Shown here piece after piece: positions 24,442-31,949 of a stretch of DNA of 64,000 nucleotides (positions are counted from its first letter, which is position 1; the number at the start of each line of letters is the position of its first letter). Position numbers and translations under genes: made by a program. The notes beneath the pieces are model-generated. The model had not been told where the DNA came from. It ran no database searches and saw only the letters and a program-made list of their open reading frames with translations. Origin of the DNA: DATEKX01 sp963726785 (GTDB lineage: Bacteria; Acidobacteriota; Blastocatellia; UBA7656); contig CAVSDJ010000009.1 of the NCBI GenBank assembly GCA_963726785.1, positions 186,001-250,000 on the forward strand. The letters are read 5' to 3'.

Positions 24442-26454
24442 ATGATTGAGAGCCTGTTAACTCGCAAGGTCGAAAAACGCCCCGCGAAAGTCCAACTCGA
24501 AGGTCGCACGCTTTTTCTTGCCGAAGACGCGGCGCTCGTAAGAACACAACTCGAAGGCAATGATTTAGACCCCGCAAACATTCCGCCGCTCAGAAGCGAT
24601 ATATCTACGGACGAAATCACGCCCGCTTATATCTGCTATCATTTCGATGAGCAGCTTGGCGAGTTCGTCTACATCGGCCTCAAATGCGGCGACGAATTTC
24701 CCATCAAGCGCAATGATGTCAAAAACGGCGGCTTCGTCGTTTCAGTTTCAGGCAAACGGCGCGGCAAGGGGTCGAGCCGCGAGCAATCGCCTTATGCTGA
24801 AATCGCTGCGGGCATTCGCTGCGTCATCGCCGAAAACATAGAGCGCATATACAAGCAAAACTGCCAGAACCTCGGACTGCTTGCTTCGACCAACTTCGAT
24901 TTAATCAAACGAATCGCAGATGGTGAAGAGATAGCGCTTGAAGAATTCACGCGCGGCGAGGATGAAATCACGCGGCAGATAATCGAATACGGCGGGCTGT
25001 TCCCGTTCAACGTGGCGCGACTTCAAGGCAAAGTATCGCTCCCCGAAATCAAGACCGAGCAACGCCCGATGACGCTTGCTGAAAAAATATTCGCGCGCCA
25101 TTTCGTAACCGATCTCTCAAAAAATGCAATCGGCGTCACTGCAGTCAAACCCGGCGACACGGGGTTCGTTCGCACAGACATACGCTTCAGCCATGAATAC
25201 GTTACGCCGATGGCCGCGATCTTTTACGAACAGCTTGTGGGCGACGAACCCGTCAACGATCCGCAGTCAATCTACTTCTTCCAGGATCACCTGACTTTTC
25301 TCGACGACGTAATGCCGCCCGAAAGAAAAGCGATGGGGCTGCTCGACCTGGCGCATGAACTTGTTCGTAAGCAATCCGATTTTGCGCGCAAACAAAACAT
25401 CCGCCTGCACGGCGCGCTTCGTGATCGCAAAGGGTCGGAAGCCATCTGTCACAGCCTGATACTTCAAAACTACGCGCTGCCGGGTCAGATTATCATCGGC
25501 AGCGATTCTCATACTCCGCACGCTGGCGCGGTGGGTTGCATCGCTTTCGGCGTGGGCACGACGGACGTTTTCAACTCGTGGATAACGAAAGACGTGCGCG
25601 TCCGCGTGCCCGAACAGGTGCGAGTTCGCGTCAGTGGGCGCAAGCCTGAAAACGTAACGGCGAAAGATTTCATGCTCGAAATACTTCGCACAGCCTTCGT
25701 GCGAAACGGCGACGCGATTGGCCGCATAATCGAGTACACGGGCGAGGCCGTCCGGGATTTAAGCATTGACGAGCGCGCAACCATGACTGACATGGCTGCC
25801 GAAGTCGGCGGCTTCACAGGCATCGTCGCGGCTGATGAAAAAACGGTCGAGTTTTTAGTCGAGCGAGGACTCGCGCGCGCCGACGCCGAGAGTATGTGCG
25901 AAGGTATGCAGAGCGACGCGGATGCCGAGTACGCGCTCACGATAGACATCAACGCTAGCGAGCTTCGCCCGATGATTGCAACGCCGGGTGATCCCGGCAA
26001 CGGGATGTTCGTTGATGAACTCACGGAGGCGGTCAAGGTAGACATAGCTTATGGCGGCTCGTGCACTGCGGGCAAGAAAGAAGACATGGATATGTACGCG
26101 CGCGTCTTTCGTGACGCGCTCGCTCGCGGCCAGCGCGTTCACCCTGAAACGCAATGCTTCATCCAGTTCGGCTCGCAGGAAGTGCGCGACTACTCCGAAC
26201 TTCAGGGCTATATTGACGTTTTCAATCGGGTCGGAGCGCACATAATCGAGCCGAGTTGCGGCGCTTGCATAAACGCCGGTCCCGGCGTGAGCACGCTGAA
26301 GACGCAGATCGTAATCAGCGCGCAGAACCGCAACTTTCCAGGTCGCAGCGGCCCCGGCCAGATGTACCTTGCATCGCCTTACACTGTGGCCGCCTCTGCG
26401 ATAGCCGGGTACATCACCGAATACAACCCCGTTTCAGCAGCGAAAATGCAGTGA
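24442..26454 (+). CDS. aconitase-family hydratase, swivel domain before catalytic domains
   Basis: A 670-residue [4Fe-4S] hydro-lyase. The swivel (LeuD-like) domain with GKGSSREQSPYAE comes first, at about 105-120. The LeuC-like part follows with GSDSHTPHAG and the three cluster cysteines in GGSCTAGK and PSCGAC. Canonical AcnA has the swivel last; AcnB has it before the catalytic part but with a HEAT-like domain that is absent here. Substrate could be citrate/isocitrate, 2-methylcitrate or isopropylmalate. I start at 24442 (AGAGGTG upstream); an in-frame ATG at 24403 adds unrelated residues. The stop falls in a palindromic element. Confidence 0.85.
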   Translation: MIESLLTRKVEKRPAKVQLEGRTLFLAEDAALVRTQLEGNDLDPANIPPLRSDISTDEITPAYICYHFDEQLGEFVYIGLKCGDEFPIKRNDVKNGGFVVSVSGKRRGKGSSREQSPYAEIAAGIRCVIAENIERIYKQNCQNLGLLASTNFDLIKRIADGEEIALEEFTRGEDEITRQIIEYGGLFPFNVARLQGKVSLPEIKTEQRPMTLAEKIFARHFVTDLSKNAIGVTAVKPGDTGFVRTDIRFSHEYVTPMAAIFYEQLVGDEPVNDPQSIYFFQDHLTFLDDVMPPERKAMGLLDLAHELVRKQSDFARKQNIRLHGALRDRKGSEAICHSLILQNYALPGQIIIGSDSHTPHAGAVGCIAFGVGTTDVFNSWITKDVRVRVPEQVRVRVSGRKPENVTAKDFMLEILRTAFVRNGDAIGRIIEYTGEAVRDLSIDERATMTDMAAEVGGFTGIVAADEKTVEFLVERGLARADAESMCEGMQSDADAEYALTIDINASELRPMIATPGDPGNGMFVDELTEAVKVDIAYGGSCTAGKKEDMDMYARVFRDALARGQRVHPETQCFIQFGSQEVRDYSELQGYIDVFNRVGAHIIEPSCGACINAGPGVSTLKTQIVISAQNRNFPGRSGPGQMYLASPYTVAASAIAGYITEYNPVSAAKMQ

Positions 26455-26554
26455 TGAGTAATTAGCAATCAGTAGCCCGCGCGTAAGCAAGGGCGCAGAT
26501 GTTCGCCCTCCCTCACGGTCGGGCTACTGCCACTCATCACTCATCACTCATCAC
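26451..26554. repeat. nested palindrome: family A copy 2 inside GATGAGT-type arms
   Basis: The inner 60 bp (26470-26529) is family A in inverted orientation, with CAGTAGCCCG/CGGGCTACTG ends. It is enclosed by GTGATGAGT at 26451-26459 and ACTCATCAC repeated to 26554. The stop codon of the aconitase-family gene (26452-26454) is in the left outer arm. The ribosome-binding site of the next gene follows directly. Confidence 0.85.
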
Positions 26555-26570
26555 TATTTTTGGAGGAGCG

Positions 26571-28685
26571 ATGGCAGTTCAACCGCAGGTTGACAAATAT
26601 CACGGACTTGACCGCGACACGATGCTCAAGATTTATCGCTTGATGTATATGTCGCGGCGAGTGGATGACAAAGAGATTCAACTCAAGGCGCAGAATAGAA
26701 TCTATTTTCAGATTTCAGGCGCGGGGCACGAAGCTGTCCTGGTTGCTGCGGGGCTTGCGCTGAAGCCGAGTTATGACTGGTTCTATCCATACTATCGCGA
26801 CCGCGCGCTCTGTCTGGCGCTGGGGATGACGCCGACCGATATGTTGTTGCAGGCCACGGGCGCGGCGAACGACCCTAACTCAGGCGGTCGCCAGATGCCG
26901 AGTCATTGGAGCAGCAAAAAACTGAACATCGTCACACAGTCTTCGCCTACGGGCACGCAGTTTCTTCAAGCAGTCGGCTGCGCCGAAGCCGCCTATCGCG
27001 CAGATTTGATCGGCAACCCGGCAGAGCTTATCGCGGGCTATCATCCTGATTCTATCGTTTACGTATCGGCTGGCGACGGGACGACGAGCGAAGGCGAATT
27101 CTTTGAATCACTCAACACGGCGTGCGCTTTGAAACTGCCCGTGCTTTACCTGATCGAAGACAACGGCTACGCGATCTCTGTTCCGGTCGAAGTGCAAACG
27201 GCGGGCGGCAGCATATCGAAACTTGTGAGCGGGTTTCCGGGTCTCTTCATTCAGGAAGTTGACGGCTGTGACGTGCTTGCCAGCTACGCGAGTGTTCAGC
27301 GGGCGGCTCAATATTGCCGCGAGCGGCGCGGGCCTGCGCTCGTTCACGCGCACGTCATAAGACCTTACTCGCATTCGCTCTCCGATGACGAAAAGCTTTA
27401 TCGCCCCGAAGACGAACGCGAGGCCGAAGTCCAGCGCGACCCTACGCGCACGTTCGCAACTTATCTGATTGAAGAAGGGCTTGCGACCGAGCAGGAACTC
27501 GCTTCGATTGACGAAGAGATTGACGAGGAAGTGAGCGCGGCGGCTGATCAGGCAATCGCGGCGGCGAAGCCCGCGAAAGATTCTGCAACAATGTACGTCT
27601 ATTCGCCTGACATTGACCCGACATCCGAAGAATTTGACACCCAAGCGGCGCAGCCGGAATCTGCCGAACGCAAGACGATGATTGACTTGATCAACGCTTG
27701 CCTGCACGACGAGATGGCTCGCGATGATCGGATAGTCGTGTTTGGCGAAGACGTGGCCGATTGCAGCCGCGAAGAGAATCTTGAAAACGTGAAAGGCAAA
27801 GGCGGCGTCTTCAAAGCGACAATCAATTTGCAGCGAAAGTTCGGCGGCGCGCGAGTGTTCAACTCGCCGCTTGCGGAAGCCAACATCATCGGTCGCGCTG
27901 TGGGAATGGCTACGCGCGGGCTGAAGCCGATTCCTGAGATTCAGTTCTTCGATTACATCTGGCCCGCGATGCATCAATTGAGAAACGAAGTGCCACTCAT
28001 GCGCTGGCGCTCGAACAACGATTTCAAAGACCCTATGGTGATTCGCGTGGCGATAGGCGGATATATCAAAGGCGCGATTTATCACAGTCAGTCGAGCGAA
28101 GTTTTGTTCACTCACACGCCGGGCATTCGCGTTGTGATGCCATCGAACGCTTTGGATGCCAATGGATTGCTTCGCACTGCGATTCGCTCAGATGACCCCG
28201 TGATGTTTTTAGAGCACAAACATCTTTATCGTCAGACACACAACAAAGGCCCGTATCCGGGGCCTGATTACATGATTCCGTTCGGCAAAGCGAAAGTGGT
28301 GCGCGAAGGCAAAGACCTGTCAATCATCACATACGGCGCGACTGTTCAGCGTTCGATAGTTGCGGCGAATAAAGCCGAAGAGCACGGTTTGAGCGTAGAG
28401 GTTATTGACCTGCGTTCGTTAAGCCCTTATGACTGGGAAGCAATCAGCCAGTCCGTTCAGAAGACCAGCCGCGCGCTGATCGTTCACGAAGACATGATCT
28501 CGTGGGGCTACGGAGCCGAGATAGCCGCGCGCATCGCAGACGAGTTGTTCGATCATCTGGATGCGCCTGTGCGGAGAGTTGCCGCGCTCGATACCTTCGT
28601 TGGGTATCACCCTGATTTGGAGGACGCGATACTGCCACAGGTTGATGACATAGTGGCAGCGGTCAAAGACCTGGCGCGATTCTGA
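26571..28685 (+). CDS. 2-oxoacid dehydrogenase E1, fused alpha and beta subunits
   Basis: A 704-residue thiamine-diphosphate enzyme that decarboxylates 2-oxoacids and transfers the acyl group to E2 lipoate. The alpha half (to about 350) holds the ThDP motif GDGTTSEGEFFESLNTA with the following EDNGYAIS. The beta half starts RKTMIDLINACLHDEM and contains FGEDVAD and the terminal ALDTFVGY region. Sequence is closest in style to branched-chain 2-oxoisovalerate E1 proteins fused as in Bacteroidetes. Start at 26571 is set by GGAGGAG five bases upstream. No E2/E3 is adjacent. Lipoylation of its E2 would need the lipA product at 52922. Confidence 0.93.
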   Translation: MAVQPQVDKYHGLDRDTMLKIYRLMYMSRRVDDKEIQLKAQNRIYFQISGAGHEAVLVAAGLALKPSYDWFYPYYRDRALCLALGMTPTDMLLQATGAANDPNSGGRQMPSHWSSKKLNIVTQSSPTGTQFLQAVGCAEAAYRADLIGNPAELIAGYHPDSIVYVSAGDGTTSEGEFFESLNTACALKLPVLYLIEDNGYAISVPVEVQTAGGSISKLVSGFPGLFIQEVDGCDVLASYASVQRAAQYCRERRGPALVHAHVIRPYSHSLSDDEKLYRPEDEREAEVQRDPTRTFATYLIEEGLATEQELASIDEEIDEEVSAAADQAIAAAKPAKDSATMYVYSPDIDPTSEEFDTQAAQPESAERKTMIDLINACLHDEMARDDRIVVFGEDVADCSREENLENVKGKGGVFKATINLQRKFGGARVFNSPLAEANIIGRAVGMATRGLKPIPEIQFFDYIWPAMHQLRNEVPLMRWRSNNDFKDPMVIRVAIGGYIKGAIYHSQSSEVLFTHTPGIRVVMPSNALDANGLLRTAIRSDDPVMFLEHKHLYRQTHNKGPYPGPDYMIPFGKAKVVREGKDLSIITYGATVQRSIVAANKAEEHGLSVEVIDLRSLSPYDWEAISQSVQKTSRALIVHEDMISWGYGAEIAARIADELFDHLDAPVRRVAALDTFVGYHPDLEDAILPQVDDIVAAVKDLARF

Positions 28686-28691
28686 TTGAGT

Positions 28692-28767
28692 GTAGGGGCA
28701 GGCGTCTCTGCCTGCCCCGGATTCCGCATGTGTTCAATCTGGGGCGACCACAGAGGGTCGCCCCTAC
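28692..28767. repeat. double-hairpin intergenic element, family F
   Basis: Outer ends GTAGGGGC / GCCCCTAC enclose two separate hairpins, GGGGCAGG-CCTGCCCC (28695-28718) and GGGGCGACC-GGTCGCCCC (28741-28764). It fills the 91-base gap between two convergent genes. Confidence 0.85.
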
Positions 28768-28776
28768 AAGTCCATT

Positions 28777-29265
28777 TCAGAAAGAGACTCCCGCCCTGCT
28801 ATCAACGCGCAGCACGGATTCCTGCTGAAACATTTGCTTATATATTTCGCGGATGGCTTCGATGCGATTGCTGGCGTCTTCATCCGTCAGCGGATAGAGC
28901 AGGATCAATAGCTTCGATTTTTCTTGAATGATAACGCCGCTTGAGTTTTTGAATTGCCCTGAGCCGGTCAGCAAAGTCAAACCATCCGGAAATCGCGGAG
29001 TGACCTGAGTATCGAGAAAGCGTTTGAATTTGTCGTCGGTCACAACGGTTCCGTCCGGCCTCGATGTGCCAAAAAACAGTTCTGTTCTCGCCCATATCTC
29101 GCCGAATATAGGTGGCTCCTGCGCGCCAACCCTTGCATTGGAACTCGCAAAATTATGATTCGCATTCAGGTAAACAGTCACCGGCAGCGTCAATGCCATA
29201 ACCAATGAAAGAAAAAGCAACCGGGTTCGAGATACTCCTTTTAAACTCTGAAATTTGTTCATCAT
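28777..29265 (-). CDS. exported DUF3574 protein
   Basis: A 162-residue protein with an N-terminal signal/anchor (TRLLFLSLVMALTLPVTVYL) followed by a DUF3574-like domain: RTELFFGTSRPDG, VTPRFPDGLTLLTGSGQF and EKSKLLILLYP. The family is small, periplasmic and of unknown role. An AAGGGG site precedes tandem ATG codons (29265/29262). It is convergent with the E1 gene, separated by a double-hairpin element. Confidence 0.78.
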   Translation of the reverse strand: MMNKFQSLKGVSRTRLLFLSLVMALTLPVTVYLNANHNFASSNARVGAQEPPIFGEIWARTELFFGTSRPDGTVVTDDKFKRFLDTQVTPRFPDGLTLLTGSGQFKNSSGVIIQEKSKLLILLYPLTDEDASNRIEAIREIYKQMFQQESVLRVDSRAGVSF

Positions 29266-29532
29266 ATTCCCCTTTCAAAATACGAATTGATTCGCTGCCT
29301 TTCGAGCAGGCGCTTCCGCGAGGTGAGGCGGGGAAGGTCAGCATTCGGAGCCGCGCTCATTTTATAGCAAGGCAATTTGTATACGGCAAGTTGTATCGAA
29401 TCAGATGGCTATCAAGCAGATCACGAAGATCACATGAGTTTGGCAGTCGTATTGAGAGTTGTGATAAACTAGGCAACCTTAAAGTCGAATGCTGTCTGAT
29501 TTACGCAACTAATAAATTAAGGAGACGACAGT

Positions 29533-30651
29533 ATGCAAGCGGCTGTTGCGATTAAAGAAGAGAAGCAGAGTTTGATTTCGATGGGCTGGATCATCAATAG
29601 GAAAGATGATCTGATCTGGTTCATCGGAAGCGTCATCACCAGCTACGCTTTTCTGGCTGCGAACCTGATGTTGGTAAAGCTCGGAATGAGCGTGATGATA
29701 ATGACGTGGATATGGGCTTTGGGATTCGACGGCCCGCATGTATTCGGCACGATTTCGCGTACTTACGCCGACAACGAAGAACGGCGAAAACGCGCGAAGC
29801 TCTATTACGGCAGCCTTCTGCTTTTCCTGCTCGGCCCCGCGATGCTGTTTGCAGATTTATTGATGTCTACAAGCATGCTTGGGCCGCTATTCTTTTTCTT
29901 CGCTTCGATGTGGGCATACTATCATCTGGTGAAGCAACATTACGGCTTCATGATTTTGTACAAGAAAAAGAACGGCGACCTGGCAGAAATTGACAACCTC
30001 ATTGACCGCGCATTCATACTCTTAGGCATGACTTACCCGTTCGTCAGGTTCCTGACGCACAGCTATGCCGCGAAGGATCGATTAGAAGGCATGAGCCTTT
30101 CGACCGATTCCAGTCCCGTGTGGTGGGTCGAAACATTAGTCTTTTCAGCGTTCTTGATTTCACTGGGACTGTTCGTCGGGCGACAGGCGCAGCGTCTTTA
30201 CCTGAAACAACCAGTCAACGTGCCGAAGATTCTGTTGCTGGCAGCCTGCCTGCCGATGCACTGGATAGTGCTGCGCTTTCTCGAACCTTTTCCGCCGACT
30301 GCGGGCGCGCTCGCGGCGGTCGCGACGCTTACGATCTATCACAACATTCAGTACCATCGAATCATCTGGTTTCACAACCGGAACAAATACAGCCGCGAGG
30401 GCGCGACAAACTACGGGGCCGCGTCTGTCATAAGCCGGAGCGTTTGGAGCTACATCTTATTCGCGCTTGCGTTCGGCGCGATCTATCACATCCCGCATTA
30501 TACTGTGGTGAAGCCCGACAGTTTCTGGATGGCTTTCATCTGGGGCGGCGCATTCACTCATTACTACCTCGACAGCAAAATATGGCGCGTGCGCCGCGAC
30601 ACGCAGTTGAACGAGAACCTGCGAATGGATCAAGCGAAGGCAAGCGCTTAG
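29533..30651 (+). CDS. polytopic membrane protein with conserved-looking histidine clusters
   Basis: A 372-residue inner-membrane protein with about eight transmembrane helices. Histidines cluster at membrane edges in motifs such as YYHLVKQHYGF, IYHNIQYHRIIWFH and FTHYYLDSKIWR, a pattern resembling membrane di-metal oxygenases/desaturases and Brp/Blh-type proteins. I cannot assign it to one of these. It begins with a short cytosolic segment and has no signal peptide. A strong AAGGAGAC site precedes the ATG. Whether the small genes downstream are co-transcribed is unclear. Function unknown. Confidence 0.75.
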   Translation: MQAAVAIKEEKQSLISMGWIINRKDDLIWFIGSVITSYAFLAANLMLVKLGMSVMIMTWIWALGFDGPHVFGTISRTYADNEERRKRAKLYYGSLLLFLLGPAMLFADLLMSTSMLGPLFFFFASMWAYYHLVKQHYGFMILYKKKNGDLAEIDNLIDRAFILLGMTYPFVRFLTHSYAAKDRLEGMSLSTDSSPVWWVETLVFSAFLISLGLFVGRQAQRLYLKQPVNVPKILLLAACLPMHWIVLRFLEPFPPTAGALAAVATLTIYHNIQYHRIIWFHNRNKYSREGATNYGAASVISRSVWSYILFALAFGAIYHIPHYTVVKPDSFWMAFIWGGAFTHYYLDSKIWRVRRDTQLNENLRMDQAKASA

Positions 30652-30675
30652 AAATTTCAAACGAGAGCCCAGTCA

Positions 30676-30891
30676 ATGGCAATGCTGTTAAGCGTATTGA
30701 TCGCGGCAGGGGTGTTGATTGCTTACTATCTGATCGAAAAGCGAATCAACCAGCGAGCCTGTACTGAGTGCGGCTTCACCATGTCGTTAGACGCCATAGA
30801 AGAGCAATGCCCAAACTGTGACGCGCTTCTAAGCGGTCCGCCCGTCAGTAAGAGAAAGCGCAAAGGCCCTCCATCACGGCTGGGCTACTAA
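30676..30891 (+). CDS. small membrane-anchored zinc-ribbon protein
   Basis: A 71-residue protein with one N-terminal transmembrane helix (MLLSVLIAAGVLIAYYLI) and a cytosolic zinc ribbon (CTECGF and CPNCDA), ending in a basic tail. It lies 24 bases after the His-rich membrane protein, so co-expression is likely. The ribosome-binding site is weak. Function unknown. Confidence 0.68.
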   Translation: MAMLLSVLIAAGVLIAYYLIEKRINQRACTECGFTMSLDAIEEQCPNCDALLSGPPVSKRKRKGPPSRLGY

Positions 30892-30921
30892 TAAATCTCG
30901 CTGCCAACTATAATTATCAAA

Positions 30922-31311
30922 ATGAGAAGGATACTTGATAACTGGCCGAAGATAGCTTTCATCTGCATCCCTATTTGTATAGTAACCGTGAACGCGGCGG
31001 TGCTCTTGAGCGAGCATCTGCAACCCGATACCGAAAAAGCGATTCGATTGGTGCGCGAAAGCAACTCGCGCAAAGAGAATTTCACCGTTCAACAGTATCT
31101 CTACTCGACCGTCTACTATCTCAAGAGCCAGGGCGACGCGATAGAGATAGAAGGCTGGCGGGCCGAAGCCTCCGACCCGGATGGCCCTATTACTGTAGAG
31201 TTCAGCTACAGTGACGCGAGCGGTCGTCACACGCCGTCGTGGGAAGCTCGCATCAAAGAAGGAAAAGTGACTCCGATCAACGAATCTGCGCGAGACCTGT
31301 CATGGCATTAA
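30922..31311 (+). CDS. hypothetical protein with N-terminal membrane anchor
   Basis: A 129-residue protein with an N-terminal hydrophobic helix (IAFICIPICIVTVNAAVLL) and a soluble extracytoplasmic domain (QQYLYSTVYYLKSQGD to VEFSYSDASGRHTPSWEA). No family recognised. There is no ribosome-binding site; TATAAT at 30909-30914 ends seven bases before the ATG, so a leaderless transcript is possible, although the -35 region is poor. Confidence 0.62.
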   Translation: MRRILDNWPKIAFICIPICIVTVNAAVLLSEHLQPDTEKAIRLVRESNSRKENFTVQQYLYSTVYYLKSQGDAIEIEGWRAEASDPDGPITVEFSYSDASGRHTPSWEARIKEGKVTPINESARDLSWH

Positions 31312-31341
31312 GGGCATAGCATCAAGCAGTGAGCGCGCTCT

Positions 31342-31812
31342 ATGGATAAAGAACTCGTACAACTACTCGAAAACTTATGCGACCTGACGGATGACGATCT
31401 AATAAGGATGGTGAATTCCGATTCCGCCAAATACCGCCCGGAGGTGATTGCCCTTGCAAGAGTCGTGATGAAAAGGCGCGGCTACGCTTTGAGCAAAAAT
31501 GGCAGCAAAATAGAGAACAAAAAAACGGAGTCGCCCGAAAGCAAAAATAAACCACCGGAATCTGGCGGGGAAGAGAAAGCCGCAAAGCTGAACAAATTGT
31601 TGATGACTATATATTGCCCGCGCTGCAACGCCAGGCTCGAATACGTCGGAACAAGGCGATTGAACGAAGAAAAAACCTTGTCAATATTAGGCGAACTTGG
31701 AGAGATGTACAAAAGCGGCGCGCACGAATTTTTGGACGTATACACCTGCCGACATTGCGGACACGTGGAGTTTTTCGTTGACGGCGTCGGAGATGAACTT
31801 CGCCCTTATTAG
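31342..31812 (+). CDS. hypothetical protein with C-terminal zinc ribbon
   Basis: A 156-residue soluble protein. An N-terminal helical segment (LLENLCDLTDDDLIRMV) is joined by a charged Lys/Glu/Ser linker to a zinc ribbon made of CPRCNAR and CRHCGH about 45 residues apart. The wide spacing suggests an inserted loop. It may bind nucleic acid or protein; nothing more can be said. It is the last gene before a palindromic element and the convergent ADOP operon. Confidence 0.66.
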   Translation: MDKELVQLLENLCDLTDDDLIRMVNSDSAKYRPEVIALARVVMKRRGYALSKNGSKIENKKTESPESKNKPPESGGEEKAAKLNKLLMTIYCPRCNARLEYVGTRRLNEEKTLSILGELGEMYKSGAHEFLDVYTCRHCGHVEFFVDGVGDELRPY

Positions 31813-31814
31813 TC

Positions 31815-31929
31815 GTTACGCAACGAAAGCACCTGTAATCAAATCGACAACTATTCAGCCCGATTCATCGGGCTGGTCAACAGCGCAAAGGAGTTATCAA
31901 TTTCTGATCTCTCTTACTTGCTGCGTAAC
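31815..31929. repeat. nested palindromic element, family H
   Basis: Outer arms GTTACGCA (31815-31822) and TGCGTAAC (31922-31929) enclose a perfect hairpin CAGCCCGATTCATCGGGCTG (31856-31875). It occupies the gap between two convergent genes and starts three bases after the upstream stop. Confidence 0.72.
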
Positions 31930-31949
31930 ATAAGTTATTAAATCAAAGC

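Noticed and set aside
27108..28115. A 335-residue open frame antisense to the E1 gene
   Set aside because: Covers the catalytic part of a well-conserved enzyme; the translation resembles no family.
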